Source: CAYSQW01 sp964433135 | GTDB lineage: Bacteria; Acidobacteriota; Aminicenantia; Aminicenantales; Aminicenantaceae | Assembly (NCBI GenBank): GCA_964433135.1 | Contig: CAYSQW010000013.1 | Location: 1-64,000 of the forward strand | Length of the DNA stretch: 64,000 nt | Direction of reading: 5' to 3' | Part shown: positions 8,498 through 16,615 of the stretch, one piece after another | How positions within the stretch are numbered: the stretch's first letter is position 1 | Layout of the letters: every line of letters starts with the position of its first letter | Notes under the pieces: model-generated | Told to the model about the DNA's origin: nothing | Seen by the model: the letters and a program-made list of their open reading frames with translations, nothing else | Database searches by the model: none | Program-made: the position numbers and the translations under genes

Positions 8498-10137
8498 AAC
8501 GAAAAATTTTGGTTATCGGACTGGACGGCGCCACCCCGGATATCCTTTTCCCTCTCATGGATCAGGGAATCATGCCCAACCTCGAAAGGATCGTGCGACA
8601 GGGAGCTTCAGGCCCTCTGCTCAGCACCATCCCTCCGGCCACGGGACCGGCCTGGTTGAGCCTGGCGACCGGATTGAAACCGGAATCCACGGGGGTTTTT
8701 GATTTCTGGATCCGGCGCGGGGAAAGCTATCGTCTGCACAGCCTGAACTCAGATGCCCTCCGGGGCCGCGCCGTCTGGGATTTCCTCGGCCTGGCGGGAA
8801 AAAATTCCGGGATATTCTGCTATCCCATGCTGCGTCCTCCCTACGAAATACACGGCTTTATGACCACGGGACTGGGCGCATGGCCCGTTGAAGAATTCAC
8901 CTGGCCCCGGGAACTGAAGCAGGAAATATTTTCCGCCGCCGGCGGGCCGTTCGACCTTCTACTCCCCTATCATGAAAAGAGATACGATGATCCGGACCTG
9001 TTTCTCAACCACCTGGAAGCGATGCTTGAGAAACAAGCGCGCGCCGCGGAATATCTGCTTTCCAATAAACCTTGGGATCTCTTCTGGGTCGTTTTCTCTC
9101 AGACGGACTGGCTGCAGCATCTGTTTTGGCGCCATATCGATCCCGACCACCCGCTCTATGAGGGGCCGCGCAGTGAGGATATACGCTGCAAATTCCAGGC
9201 TTTCTGGAGCAAAATCGACGGAGTTTTGGGGAATTTGGTCGATCATGCAGGCCCCGACACCAACATCTGCATCCTATCCGACCACGGCTTCGGCACCAAT
9301 GACAAAGTCTTCAAGCTCAACGCCTGGCTTGAGCGGAAAGGCTACCTGGTTCGCAAGGACTCTTCGCAGTCTCTTCGCATGAAAATCAAGCAGGGAGCGA
9401 TGACGACGGTTCGCGGAGCCGCCCGAACTCTGCGCATCGGACGGCTTCTGCCGGGCATCCACCAAAAAGGACGTCAGTGGATGGACAACATCCGCTTGAG
9501 CGTTCTGGATCGGATCGATCTTGAGAAAAGCACGGCCTTCGATCCGGGACATACCATTCCCTTCGGAGGGATCTACATTCATGAGAGGGAAGCCCCCACC
9601 CGTGAAGCCAAGCTGAAGATCGCCGCGCGCATAGCTCGGGAACTCAAGCTTTGGGGGGAGGAAAACCGAGTGAAAATTAAATCCTGGCATCCATATGGGG
9701 CCGATAATCCCGATAGCGCCGCCGGTCCCGACCTGCTGGTCGCCGTGGAAGACTGGCGCTGCGTGCTGCTGAAGGATCGATTCGACGGCGACCTGCTGGA
9801 AACCCGACCGCATTCCCCCCGGCATACGGGATCACACCGCATGAACGGTATCCTTATGGCCGCCGGACCGGACATCCGGAACACCAATCTGGAATCCGCG
9901 CAGATCATCGATATCACACCGACACTTCTCTACCTGTTCGATTTGCCCCTCCCCTCGAACCTGGATGGAAAGATCATCAAAGACATGCTGACACCGGAAT
10001 ATCTGAACCGGCACCCCATTACGGGCCTGAAGAAAGCGCCGGCTTCCCAATCCGCCGTTTCCCGCCCCGAATCCGGGGATCCCGGCTCGGATGAAGAGAC
10101 CATTCGAAAGATGCTGAAAGACCTGGGGTATATGTGA
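8494..10137 (+). CDS. AlkP-superfamily phosphodiesterase-like protein with altered nucleophile site and LGY tail
   Basis: The ATG at 8494 overlaps the flippase stop and gives 547 residues, the same length as its paralogue at 1839-3482. Metal-site motifs are kept: G-L-D11-G-A-T, L-S-D-H-G-F-G and H-T-G-S-H. The nucleophile segment reads P-A-W-L55-S56-L-A-T-G, where the paralogue has P-A-W-T-S-F-Q-T-G, so the expected threonine is leucine. The following glycine/histidine motif is also changed (P-E-S-T-G instead of P-G-K-H-G). It may use Ser56, or it may be a non-catalytic substrate-binding partner. It ends in M-L-K-D-L-G-Y-M. There is no signal peptide. It lies between the flippase and a GT2 gene. 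Confidence 0.85.
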   Translation: MKRKILVIGLDGATPDILFPLMDQGIMPNLERIVRQGASGPLLSTIPPATGPAWLSLATGLKPESTGVFDFWIRRGESYRLHSLNSDALRGRAVWDFLGLAGKNSGIFCYPMLRPPYEIHGFMTTGLGAWPVEEFTWPRELKQEIFSAAGGPFDLLLPYHEKRYDDPDLFLNHLEAMLEKQARAAEYLLSNKPWDLFWVVFSQTDWLQHLFWRHIDPDHPLYEGPRSEDIRCKFQAFWSKIDGVLGNLVDHAGPDTNICILSDHGFGTNDKVFKLNAWLERKGYLVRKDSSQSLRMKIKQGAMTTVRGAARTLRIGRLLPGIHQKGRQWMDNIRLSVLDRIDLEKSTAFDPGHTIPFGGIYIHEREAPTREAKLKIAARIARELKLWGEENRVKIKSWHPYGADNPDSAAGPDLLVAVEDWRCVLLKDRFDGDLLETRPHSPRHTGSHRMNGILMAAGPDIRNTNLESAQIIDITPTLLYLFDLPLPSNLDGKIIKDMLTPEYLNRHPITGLKKAPASQSAVSRPESGDPGSDEETIRKMLKDLGYM

Positions 10138-10165
10138 AGGCCGTGATGAGAGAGAAAAACATCCA

Positions 10166-11161
10166 ATGATCCGTCCCGGGGTGACTATCATTACTCCCGC
10201 CTTCCGGCATGAAAATTACATCACCCGCTGCATCGAGTCCGTTCGAGAGCAAACCTACCGGGACTGGGAAATGATCGTGGTCGATGACGGCTCTCCGGAC
10301 GCCACTCCGGATATCGTGGAGGGGTTCACGCAACGGGACTCCCGCATTCGCTTGATCCGTCATGATGAGACCTGGGGTATACATCGATTGGGAGACACCT
10401 ACAATCAGGCGCTTGAAACCGCCGGAGGAGAAATCATCGCGATTCTCGAAGGAGACGATTTCTGGCCGCCCGCGAAGCTGGAGATCCAGATCCCGCTTAT
10501 GGCCGATCCCGAAGTGGTCCTGACCTGGGGACGAACCGGTTTCACGGATACCCAAGGCCGTATCCTGGGGACGCTGCCGTCAAGGAATTTTTCGCGCGAG
10601 GTTCGTGAAAATTCCCCTCCCGGTTCCATTCTGCGGGAGCTTCTTCGAAGAAACTTCATTCCTCCCGTATCCGTGTTATGCCGCCGTTCGGCGCTGCGGC
10701 ACATCGGAGGATTTCAATTCCATGTCGCTTTTCCCGCCGTGGATTACCCGACTTTCCTTGAGTTGAGCCTTCTCGGCACTTTCCGTTATGTCGATGAAGT
10801 CGTCGGGTGTTGGAGAATACACCCCGGACAGTCCTCACAAAAACTCCGGGAACAGCAGATCGAAGGAGGCAACATCCTTGTAACGGAGTTCTATTCGCGG
10901 CTGCCTCATGGTTTCTTCCGATCACCGGGGATGAGACTTTCACGTATCCTGAAACATCGTCGGGGACAGATGGGAAATTATCATCTGTTCTTAGGACGAG
11001 TTCTCAGTGCCTCGCGGGAATGGAAAGCTTCCCGGCTTCGCTACCTGAAGGCCTTCAAATCGGGACGAGACGCCGCCAAACTCATCGCGCTTCTCGGTTG
11101 GGGATTGAGCTATTTCCGAATCGATCTGGAAAACATCCTGCGGCGTATCAACAAAATCTGA
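10166..11161 (+). CDS. Family 2 glycosyltransferase
   Basis: This 331-residue protein begins with the GT-A fold pattern of family 2 enzymes: V-T-I-I-T-P-A-F-R-H, then a V-D-D-G-S-P-D nucleotide-binding stretch near residue 40, and E-G-D-D-F-W as the DxD-like metal motif near residue 95. Such enzymes add one sugar from a nucleotide donor to a lipid-linked acceptor on the cytoplasmic face. It follows the phosphodiesterase by 28 nt on the same strand and converges with the Alg13-like gene 4 nt beyond its stop. Donor and acceptor are not predictable. The C-terminal 80 residues are basic and may lie on the membrane. Confidence 0.92.
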   Translation: MIRPGVTIITPAFRHENYITRCIESVREQTYRDWEMIVVDDGSPDATPDIVEGFTQRDSRIRLIRHDETWGIHRLGDTYNQALETAGGEIIAILEGDDFWPPAKLEIQIPLMADPEVVLTWGRTGFTDTQGRILGTLPSRNFSREVRENSPPGSILRELLRRNFIPPVSVLCRRSALRHIGGFQFHVAFPAVDYPTFLELSLLGTFRYVDEVVGCWRIHPGQSSQKLREQQIEGGNILVTEFYSRLPHGFFRSPGMRLSRILKHRRGQMGNYHLFLGRVLSASREWKASRLRYLKAFKSGRDAAKLIALLGWGLSYFRIDLENILRRINKI

Positions 11162-11165
11162 ACAG

Positions 11166-11678
11166 TCACTTCAACAGGCGACGCGTCATTTCTTCAAGCG
11201 CCCTTGAAAATGCCGCTGCCCGCTGCACCGGCTCGATCCTTCCCTCCGCTTGAGCGGAGAGATGGGCGGCCTCCTTTTTATAATCCCTCAGCTTCGTTTC
11301 CAGATCATCGATATAGAAAACAGCGATGACCTTTCGGATCTCTTTCAGCTTCCGGGTAAACAGCACCTGGTGATTGTCCACATGCTCACCGAATTCCTTG
11401 CGACGCGGGACGACGATGGGAATCTTTCCACCGTATAAGGACGACATGATGCTCCCCGGTCCCCCATGCGTGATGACGATTTCCGCGTCATTGATCCTGC
11501 GGTTCATTTCTTCAAATCCGATGAGCGACTCATAAAAGCAGAATCGGGGTTCTATCCGCGTATACCCCGTCTGGATGAACACATCCTGTTTGATCTTGCC
11601 TTCTCCTTTCAATCGATCCACACAACCGACCAGCCTGTCGAACGGCTGTTCGTGGGTTCCGACTGTTACAAAGATCAT
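11166..11678 (-). CDS. Alg13/PssE/EpsF-like glycosyltransferase catalytic subunit
   Basis: This 170-residue protein begins M-I-F-V-T-V-G-T-H-E-Q-P-F-D-R-L, the hallmark of the GT28 C-terminal domain found in Alg13, PssE and Cps14G-type proteins. Further on, T-H-G-G-P-G-S-I is the UDP-binding loop and V-V-P-R-R-K-E-F-G-E-H-V-D-N-H-Q is also typical. In known systems this subunit is recruited to the membrane by an Alg14-like partner, and the two together transfer a sugar to a lipid-linked intermediate. The ATG at 11678 overlaps the stop of exactly such a partner (ATGA at 11675-11678). An in-frame start further upstream would lie inside the partner gene and was rejected. Confidence 0.92.
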   Translation of the reverse strand: MIFVTVGTHEQPFDRLVGCVDRLKGEGKIKQDVFIQTGYTRIEPRFCFYESLIGFEEMNRRINDAEIVITHGGPGSIMSSLYGGKIPIVVPRRKEFGEHVDNHQVLFTRKLKEIRKVIAVFYIDDLETKLRDYKKEAAHLSAQAEGRIEPVQRAAAFSRALEEMTRRLLK

Positions 11679-12136
11679 AGCAATTGTCCCAGCACGCGTC
11701 CCTTGGGATACATTTCCTTCTGCTCCTCCCACTGCAGGACGAATTCATCCACGATCGGATAGAGCAGTTTCCCCGTAAACGTGGGGATGGTGATCCGATC
11801 GTAAACCTCGATAAAAATAAGCTTAGCGCCGAACAGTTTTCCAACGTAGAAAAACGGGACCGCGATTCCGGCTCCGGTAGAGACGATCAAAGCGGGTCTT
11901 TCCCGAAGGATGATTTTGAATGCCAGAAAAAGATTGCGGATAAAATTCTTCATGTTCCGGTTGGTGGGAAAGTACCCCCAGAAAGCCCGCTCGTTCGCAA
12001 GCATGAACTGGGCGTCCTTTTTGGGGAACGTCACCCAGAATCTGTCGTATTCACCCCACCATCTTTTTAGAATATGCAGCTGATAAAGATGCCCCCCGCT
12101 GGAGGAGACCAAGCAGATCTTTTCTTTTTTCTTCAC
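11675..12136 (-). CDS. Alg14/PssD/EpsE-like glycosyltransferase membrane subunit
   Basis: This is a 153-residue protein starting K-I-C-L-V-S-S-S-G-G-H-L-Y-Q-L, the Alg14/PssD/Cps14F pattern: a Rossmann-like half glycosyltransferase that supplies the acceptor and membrane side. A hydrophobic patch near residues 85-105, with I-V-S-T-G-A-G-I-A-V-P-F-F, fits the family. Its stop overlaps the start of the Alg13-like catalytic partner, the order usual in bacterial capsule loci. It lies 56 nt downstream of the Wzz-like gene on the same strand, so the three minus-strand genes probably form one unit placed opposite to the flanking plus-strand genes. Confidence 0.92.
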   Translation of the reverse strand: MKKKEKICLVSSSGGHLYQLHILKRWWGEYDRFWVTFPKKDAQFMLANERAFWGYFPTNRNMKNFIRNLFLAFKIILRERPALIVSTGAGIAVPFFYVGKLFGAKLIFIEVYDRITIPTFTGKLLYPIVDEFVLQWEEQKEMYPKGRVLGQLL

Positions 12137-12192
12137 GCGGCTCTCGAGCTTTTCTTCTCAATCCCGAGCAGAAATCAATCCGTGAGACAATA

Positions 12193-12996
12193 TCACGCAA
12201 GCGATCGTCTCATCCTTACATATTCCAGGATGAAAGCGAGGCAGACCGAAATCAATATTCCGATCAGCCCCCCGATTATCAGACTGCGTTTCCAGTTGGG
12301 TTTAACGGATCCCGGATGCATTTTCGGATCACCGCTGAGACTCACGACACGTGAAATCCCATCACCTCGCTTGGAAACCAATTCGGCAAGCTGACCTTGA
12401 AGCCGGAGGCTCTGGAATTCTTTATCCTGAAGTAGATTCAAATAAAAATAATAATCCCGCTTTTCAGCGCCGGAATCGGAAAATTCACTCACCAGGATAC
12501 GGTGCATCGCGGCTATCCTCTTTTCCAGCGCATCAATGCTGTCTTCCATATTACGAATCTTCAGGTCGATCCCCCCCAGACTTCTTTCATAAACCGGTTG
12601 GAGCGATTCGCCCAGCGCGTCCGCGGCGTATGCGATCAAATCCGGAAGCAGACGTCGACGCGGGCTCTCCGCATAAACACGGACATACTGCGTATTGCCG
12701 ACGCCGGTCCCCCATAAAGTGAAATCATCGGGCGATGCCGTTTCTCCTCTCTCTTTCAAAAAATTCTCGATCACCGGATTCATCCGGAAGAAGACCATAG
12801 CGTCGGTCGGCGCCGCCACCGGTTTGCCGTTGACCACGCCCATTTCAATGATGCCTTCACAGCGGTAGATTTTGGGCGTCAACAAACCGACGGCTATGGT
12901 AAAGATCAGAGCAACGGATACTCCAAGCAAAAGGAGTCTCCTTCGCTTCCAAATAATATTCAGATAATCGAACACTTCCACTTCGTCAGCCGACAC
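12193..12996 (-). CDS. Wzz-like chain-length determinant / polysaccharide co-polymerase
   Basis: This 267-residue protein has the two-helix layout of chain-length regulators: a short cytoplasmic N-terminus with V-F-D-Y-L-N-I-I-W-K-R-R, a first membrane segment near 21-40, a long periplasmic region with coiled-coil tendency (about 135-200), and a second membrane segment near 238-260 preceded by a proline-containing stretch. It has no cytoplasmic kinase domain, so it resembles Wzz rather than Wzc. Such proteins set polymer length together with Wzy. The start is GTG at 12996, with the strong upstream sequence GGAGAGGGAAGA. It leads the minus-strand unit that continues into the Alg14/Alg13-like pair. 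Confidence 0.88.
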   Translation of the reverse strand: MSADEVEVFDYLNIIWKRRRLLLLGVSVALIFTIAVGLLTPKIYRCEGIIEMGVVNGKPVAAPTDAMVFFRMNPVIENFLKERGETASPDDFTLWGTGVGNTQYVRVYAESPRRRLLPDLIAYAADALGESLQPVYERSLGGIDLKIRNMEDSIDALEKRIAAMHRILVSEFSDSGAEKRDYYFYLNLLQDKEFQSLRLQGQLAELVSKRGDGISRVVSLSGDPKMHPGSVKPNWKRSLIIGGLIGILISVCLAFILEYVRMRRSLA

Positions 12997-13257
12997 TCTT
13001 CCCTCTCCAATCGAATCATCACATATCAGATTAATGGGTATTGATCGTTGTGAATATCTAAAAAAATTTTTGCATAATTCCTTTAAGATTGCAACCCATT
13101 AAAGAATGCATTTTTCGTTTTTATTTCCCGTTTCATCTGATACACTAATTTCCGTGCATGCGATGAATTTGAATTTCCCCCTGGAATCCGGAGATCGAGA
13201 ACCCGACCATCCCGTTTCCGGATTCATAAAGAGAAGGACTCCGGTTGAGAACACGAA
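12997..13257. promoter_or_regulatory. AT-rich divergent intergenic region
   Basis: This 261-nt gap lies between divergent genes: Wzz-like on the minus strand and a GT4 on the plus strand. Positions 13020-13110 are much richer in A and T than the surroundings and probably hold the promoter of the minus-strand unit. I could not fix a convincing -35/-10 pair in either direction, so no exact site is claimed. Confidence 0.35.
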
Positions 13258-14484
13258 ATGAAGGTGCTGCTGATCAATAAATATTTTCACCTCAAGGGCG
13301 GTGCGGAAAAATCTTACTTCGATACCGCCGATATCCTCAAAAAAAACGGTCATGAAGTCATGTTTTTTTCAATGACCGAATCTCAGAACAGAGAAACCCC
13401 TTACAGTCCCTATTTCGTATCTCCCGTCGATTACGCCTCAACCAACTCTCTTTTCAAGAAAATGAAAGCAGCCGGAAGGCTCTTGTATTCATTTGAAGCA
13501 CGATCCCGATTGAAGCGCTTGCTGCTGCGGGAAAAACCGGATATCGTCCACCTGCACAATATACATCATCAGATTTCTCCTTCCATTCTCCATACCTTCC
13601 GTTCTTTCCGGATCCCGGTCGTGATGACGCTCCATGACTACAAACTCGCCTGTCCCATCTACACGCTTCTCAATCATGGAACGGTATGCGAACAATGCGC
13701 GCGAAAGAAGTATTACCACTGCTGGTTGAACACCTGCTGCCGGGATTCCTCGCTTCAAAGCCTTCTTAATACCTTAGAGATGTATCTGCACCACAGCCTG
13801 CTTCGCATATATGCACTGGTGGATGTCTTCATATGTCCCAGCCGCTTCCTTCGCAACCAGCTTATTCAAATGGGTTTGAAGGGAGATTTCCAGGTTCTTT
13901 CGAATGCTCTCGATCCGGAAAAATACACTCCGGTTTTCCGGAATGAAAAATCGGAGATCGTATATGCCGGACGTCTTTCCAGGGAAAAAGGGCTTTTCAC
14001 CCTTCTGAAAAGCCTGACCGGCAGCTCCATCAGCTGCACCATTTACGGAAAAGGGCCCTTACAAAAGCCCCTGGCGGAAATCATACGCGAAAAGAAGCTC
14101 TCTCACGTGACCTTGGCCGGACATATCCCGAACCAAGCCCTCATGCCCCTTATCGCGAAGGCGAGCGCGGTGGTTCTGCCTTCGGAATGGTATGAGAACA
14201 ATCCCTACGGCATTCTCGAGGCCTTCGCATGCGGGAAACCCGTCATCGCCTCCGACATCGGCGGTATTCCGGAACTGGTTTCCGATGGGCAAACGGGTTC
14301 GACCTTTGAGCCAGGAAATCATAGGCAGTTGCGCAAAAAAATGTTGGATTTGCTGGCCGATTCTGAAAGAATAGCCGATATGGGAAAAACAGCTCGAAGA
14401 TTTGTGGAAGAAAACCACAATCCCGGTAAATACTATCAAGGATTAATGGATATCTACCTGACAGCCCAAAGGAAATTTTGCTGA
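13258..14484 (+). CDS. Family 4 glycosyltransferase
   Basis: This 408-residue GT-B enzyme opens with V-L-L-I-N-K-Y-F-H-L-K-G-G-A-E, the glycine-rich acceptor-side loop of GT4 proteins. A Cys-rich segment follows near residues 135-165 (C-E-Q-C-A-R-K and C-W-L-N-T-C-C), as seen in some Cys-containing GT4 subfamilies. In the donor domain, V-Y-A-G-R-L-S-R-E-K-G near residue 235 and P-S-E-W-Y-E-N-N-P-Y-G near residue 310 form the nucleotide-sugar site with the EX7E-type motif. It is followed after one nucleotide by the radical SAM gene, so the two are translationally linked. Sugar specificity is unknown. The ribosome site is weak, but the frame begins here. Confidence 0.93.
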   Translation: MKVLLINKYFHLKGGAEKSYFDTADILKKNGHEVMFFSMTESQNRETPYSPYFVSPVDYASTNSLFKKMKAAGRLLYSFEARSRLKRLLLREKPDIVHLHNIHHQISPSILHTFRSFRIPVVMTLHDYKLACPIYTLLNHGTVCEQCARKKYYHCWLNTCCRDSSLQSLLNTLEMYLHHSLLRIYALVDVFICPSRFLRNQLIQMGLKGDFQVLSNALDPEKYTPVFRNEKSEIVYAGRLSREKGLFTLLKSLTGSSISCTIYGKGPLQKPLAEIIREKKLSHVTLAGHIPNQALMPLIAKASAVVLPSEWYENNPYGILEAFACGKPVIASDIGGIPELVSDGQTGSTFEPGNHRQLRKKMLDLLADSERIADMGKTARRFVEENHNPGKYYQGLMDIYLTAQRKFC

Positions 14485-14485
14485 T

Positions 14486-15460
14486 ATGGAAGCCGCCGTC
14501 ATTACGACCTATCGCTGCGACAACCGCTGCTTGATGTGCAACATCTGGCGGCATCCCACAAAAATCGAGGAGGAATTTTCACCGGCTCTGCTTGAAAAAT
14601 TGCCCGATCTTCGCTTCTGCAACATCACGGGGGGAGAACCGTTTCTTCGCGAGGACCTCGTCGATATCGCCCACATCCTCCGAAAAAAAGCGCGGAGGGT
14701 CGTCATCTCCACCAACGGTTACGCCACGGACAGGATCATAGATCTTGTGGAAAAGGTCAAGGGCATCGGCATCCGTATCAGTCTTGAAGGTCTCCCCGCC
14801 GCCAACGACGAGCTCAGGGGAAGACGGGATTGTTTCGATCACGGCCTTAGAACCCTGCTCGAACTCAAGCAGCGCGGCATCAAGGATATCGGTTTCGCGG
14901 TCACGGTCTCGGATCGAAACGCGGGCGATATGATAGAGCTGTATCATCTCGCCCGCTACTTGAACGTGGAGTTTGCGACGGCCGTCACGCACAATTCGTA
15001 TTATTTCCACAAAGCGGACAACCGGATTCAGGACAAGGATAAAGCGATCGCCGCTTTTGAGATTCTTATCCGGGAGCTGCTCGCCACGTGGCGGATCAAG
15101 AACTGGTTCCGCGCTTATTTCAATCAGGGTTTGATCAATCGGATCCGGGGAGGAAGCAGACTTCTCCCCTGCCGGGCGGGAACCGATCTTTTCTTTCTCG
15201 ATCCGTTTGGAGAGATCCGGCCCTGCAACGGCATGGAACCGGACACCTGGCTGGAAAGCATGGGCAACCTGCACAAGGCCTCCTTCGAGGAGATATGGAG
15301 CTCGGAGAAAGCCCGTCAAATCCGGGAATTGGTCGACACCTGCCCCCAGAAATGCTGGATGGTGGGAACGGCGAGTCCGGCCATGAAAAAGGCTCCTTGG
15401 CGGCCCGCCCTATGGGTCGTTCGCAACAAATGGAAAAGCCTGCTCGGAAACAAATCATGA
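14486..15460 (+). CDS. Radical SAM/SPASM-domain protein in polysaccharide locus
   Basis: This 324-residue protein has the radical SAM cluster motif C11-D-N-R-C15-L-M-C18 close to the N-terminus, followed by N-I-T-G-G-E-P-F-L (GGE motif) near residue 50. The C-terminal third has further cysteines: C-R-A-G-T near residue 230, R-P-C-N-G near 246, and C-P-Q-K-C near 290. That spacing fits a SPASM-type auxiliary iron-sulfur site. Members of this family modify peptides, proteins or small carbon substrates by radical chemistry; the substrate here cannot be named. It starts one nucleotide after the stop of one GT4 gene and overlaps the start of the next (ATGA at 15457-15460), so it is embedded in glycosyltransferase expression. 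Confidence 0.88.
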   Translation: MEAAVITTYRCDNRCLMCNIWRHPTKIEEEFSPALLEKLPDLRFCNITGGEPFLREDLVDIAHILRKKARRVVISTNGYATDRIIDLVEKVKGIGIRISLEGLPAANDELRGRRDCFDHGLRTLLELKQRGIKDIGFAVTVSDRNAGDMIELYHLARYLNVEFATAVTHNSYYFHKADNRIQDKDKAIAAFEILIRELLATWRIKNWFRAYFNQGLINRIRGGSRLLPCRAGTDLFFLDPFGEIRPCNGMEPDTWLESMGNLHKASFEEIWSSEKARQIRELVDTCPQKCWMVGTASPAMKKAPWRPALWVVRNKWKSLLGNKS

Positions 15461-16596
15461 AGATCGCGTTCATCGGCCAGAAAGGCATCCCCGCAACCTT
15501 CGGGGGGATAGAATATCATGTCGACCGACTCAGCCGTCAATTGGCAACCTCAGGGCATGAGGTATCGGTATATGTTCGCCGTTGGTACACTCCGAAGAGA
15601 TGCAAGAATTATCAAGGCGTACGTTTGGTACACGTTCCTACGATAAAAAGCAAACATCTAGACGCTTCTCTGCACAGTTTATTGTGCACCCTGCATGCGC
15701 TGTTCAAAAAATATGATATCATCCATTATCACGCCATCGGCCCGTCTTTTTTTTCGATCATCCCCAGGGTATTTGGGAAAAAAGTCATATCCACCGTACA
15801 CCGCCTGGATTGGGATACCTCCAAATGGGGATGGGCGGCCAGGTTCCTGCTGAAAATCGGCGAGCACGTCTCCATCCTGGCTCCTCAACGAACGGTGGTC
15901 GTCTCCCACGATCTGCAAAAATACTTTCAATTTAAGTACAACAAGCAGACCATTCATATTTCGCACGGATTCGATGATCCCGATCCCCGCCCTCCGGACA
16001 TCATCAAAAAGAAACATGGGCTCGACAGCAAGGATTTCATACTCTTCATGGGACGCCTCGCGCCCGAAAAGCGGGTGGATTGGCTGATTCGCGTCTTTCA
16101 AGGGATTCCCAACCGAACGGTCAACGGAAAAAACATCAAGTTAGTCATCGCCGGCGGATCCAGCGCCACCAAAGACTATATCCGGCAACTGCAGTCATTA
16201 AGCAGCGGAAATCCGGATATTATCTATACGGGTTATGTGACCGGAGACGAGAAAGCCGAGCTGCTGAGCAATGCCTGGTTGTTCACTCTGCCGTCATCCC
16301 TGGAGGGCTTCCCTATCGTTCTCATCGAGGCAAAAAGCTACGGGCTCTGCAGCCTCGTGAGCGACATTCCCGCTCATCTCGAATCGATCCGCACGGGAAT
16401 CGACGGATACTTATTCCATGCTCACGACCTCGCCGATTTCCAGTCCACCCTGCAGTATTTGTTCGACAATCCGGATGAGGTCAATCGATCCGGATGCGCG
16501 GCAAAAGAGTTCATCAAGAAGCAGCCCGGATGGGACATTATCGTCAAGGAGACCATCGATGTCTACCGCCACGTCCTCGGGGACGCGTCCGATTAA
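15457..16596 (+). CDS. Family 4 glycosyltransferase (DUF1972/rhamnosyltransferase-like N-terminus)
   Basis: The ATG at 15457 overlaps the radical SAM stop and gives 379 residues. The start K-I-A-F-I-G-Q-K-G-I-P-A-T-F-G-G-I-E is characteristic of the DUF1972-type GT4 subfamily, which includes rhamnosyltransferases. The donor domain carries F-M-G-R-L-A-P-E-K-R-V near residue 190 and P-S-S-L-E-G-F-P-I-V-L-I-E-A near residue 280, with the two glutamates of the EX7E motif. It should act on the cytoplasmic face on a lipid-linked oligosaccharide. An in-frame extension upstream would lie inside the radical SAM gene. Nineteen nucleotides separate it from the next gene, so the operon continues. Confidence 0.92.
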   Translation: MKIAFIGQKGIPATFGGIEYHVDRLSRQLATSGHEVSVYVRRWYTPKRCKNYQGVRLVHVPTIKSKHLDASLHSLLCTLHALFKKYDIIHYHAIGPSFFSIIPRVFGKKVISTVHRLDWDTSKWGWAARFLLKIGEHVSILAPQRTVVVSHDLQKYFQFKYNKQTIHISHGFDDPDPRPPDIIKKKHGLDSKDFILFMGRLAPEKRVDWLIRVFQGIPNRTVNGKNIKLVIAGGSSATKDYIRQLQSLSSGNPDIIYTGYVTGDEKAELLSNAWLFTLPSSLEGFPIVLIEAKSYGLCSLVSDIPAHLESIRTGIDGYLFHAHDLADFQSTLQYLFDNPDEVNRSGCAAKEFIKKQPGWDIIVKETIDVYRHVLGDASD

Positions 16597-16615
16597 GCGA
16601 CCTCTTTCTCCCCAC

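Noticed and set aside
14486..15460. Radical SAM protein as an anaerobic sulfatase maturase
   Set aside because: None of the sulfatase-fold proteins in the window has a Cys or Ser at the site such an enzyme would modify.
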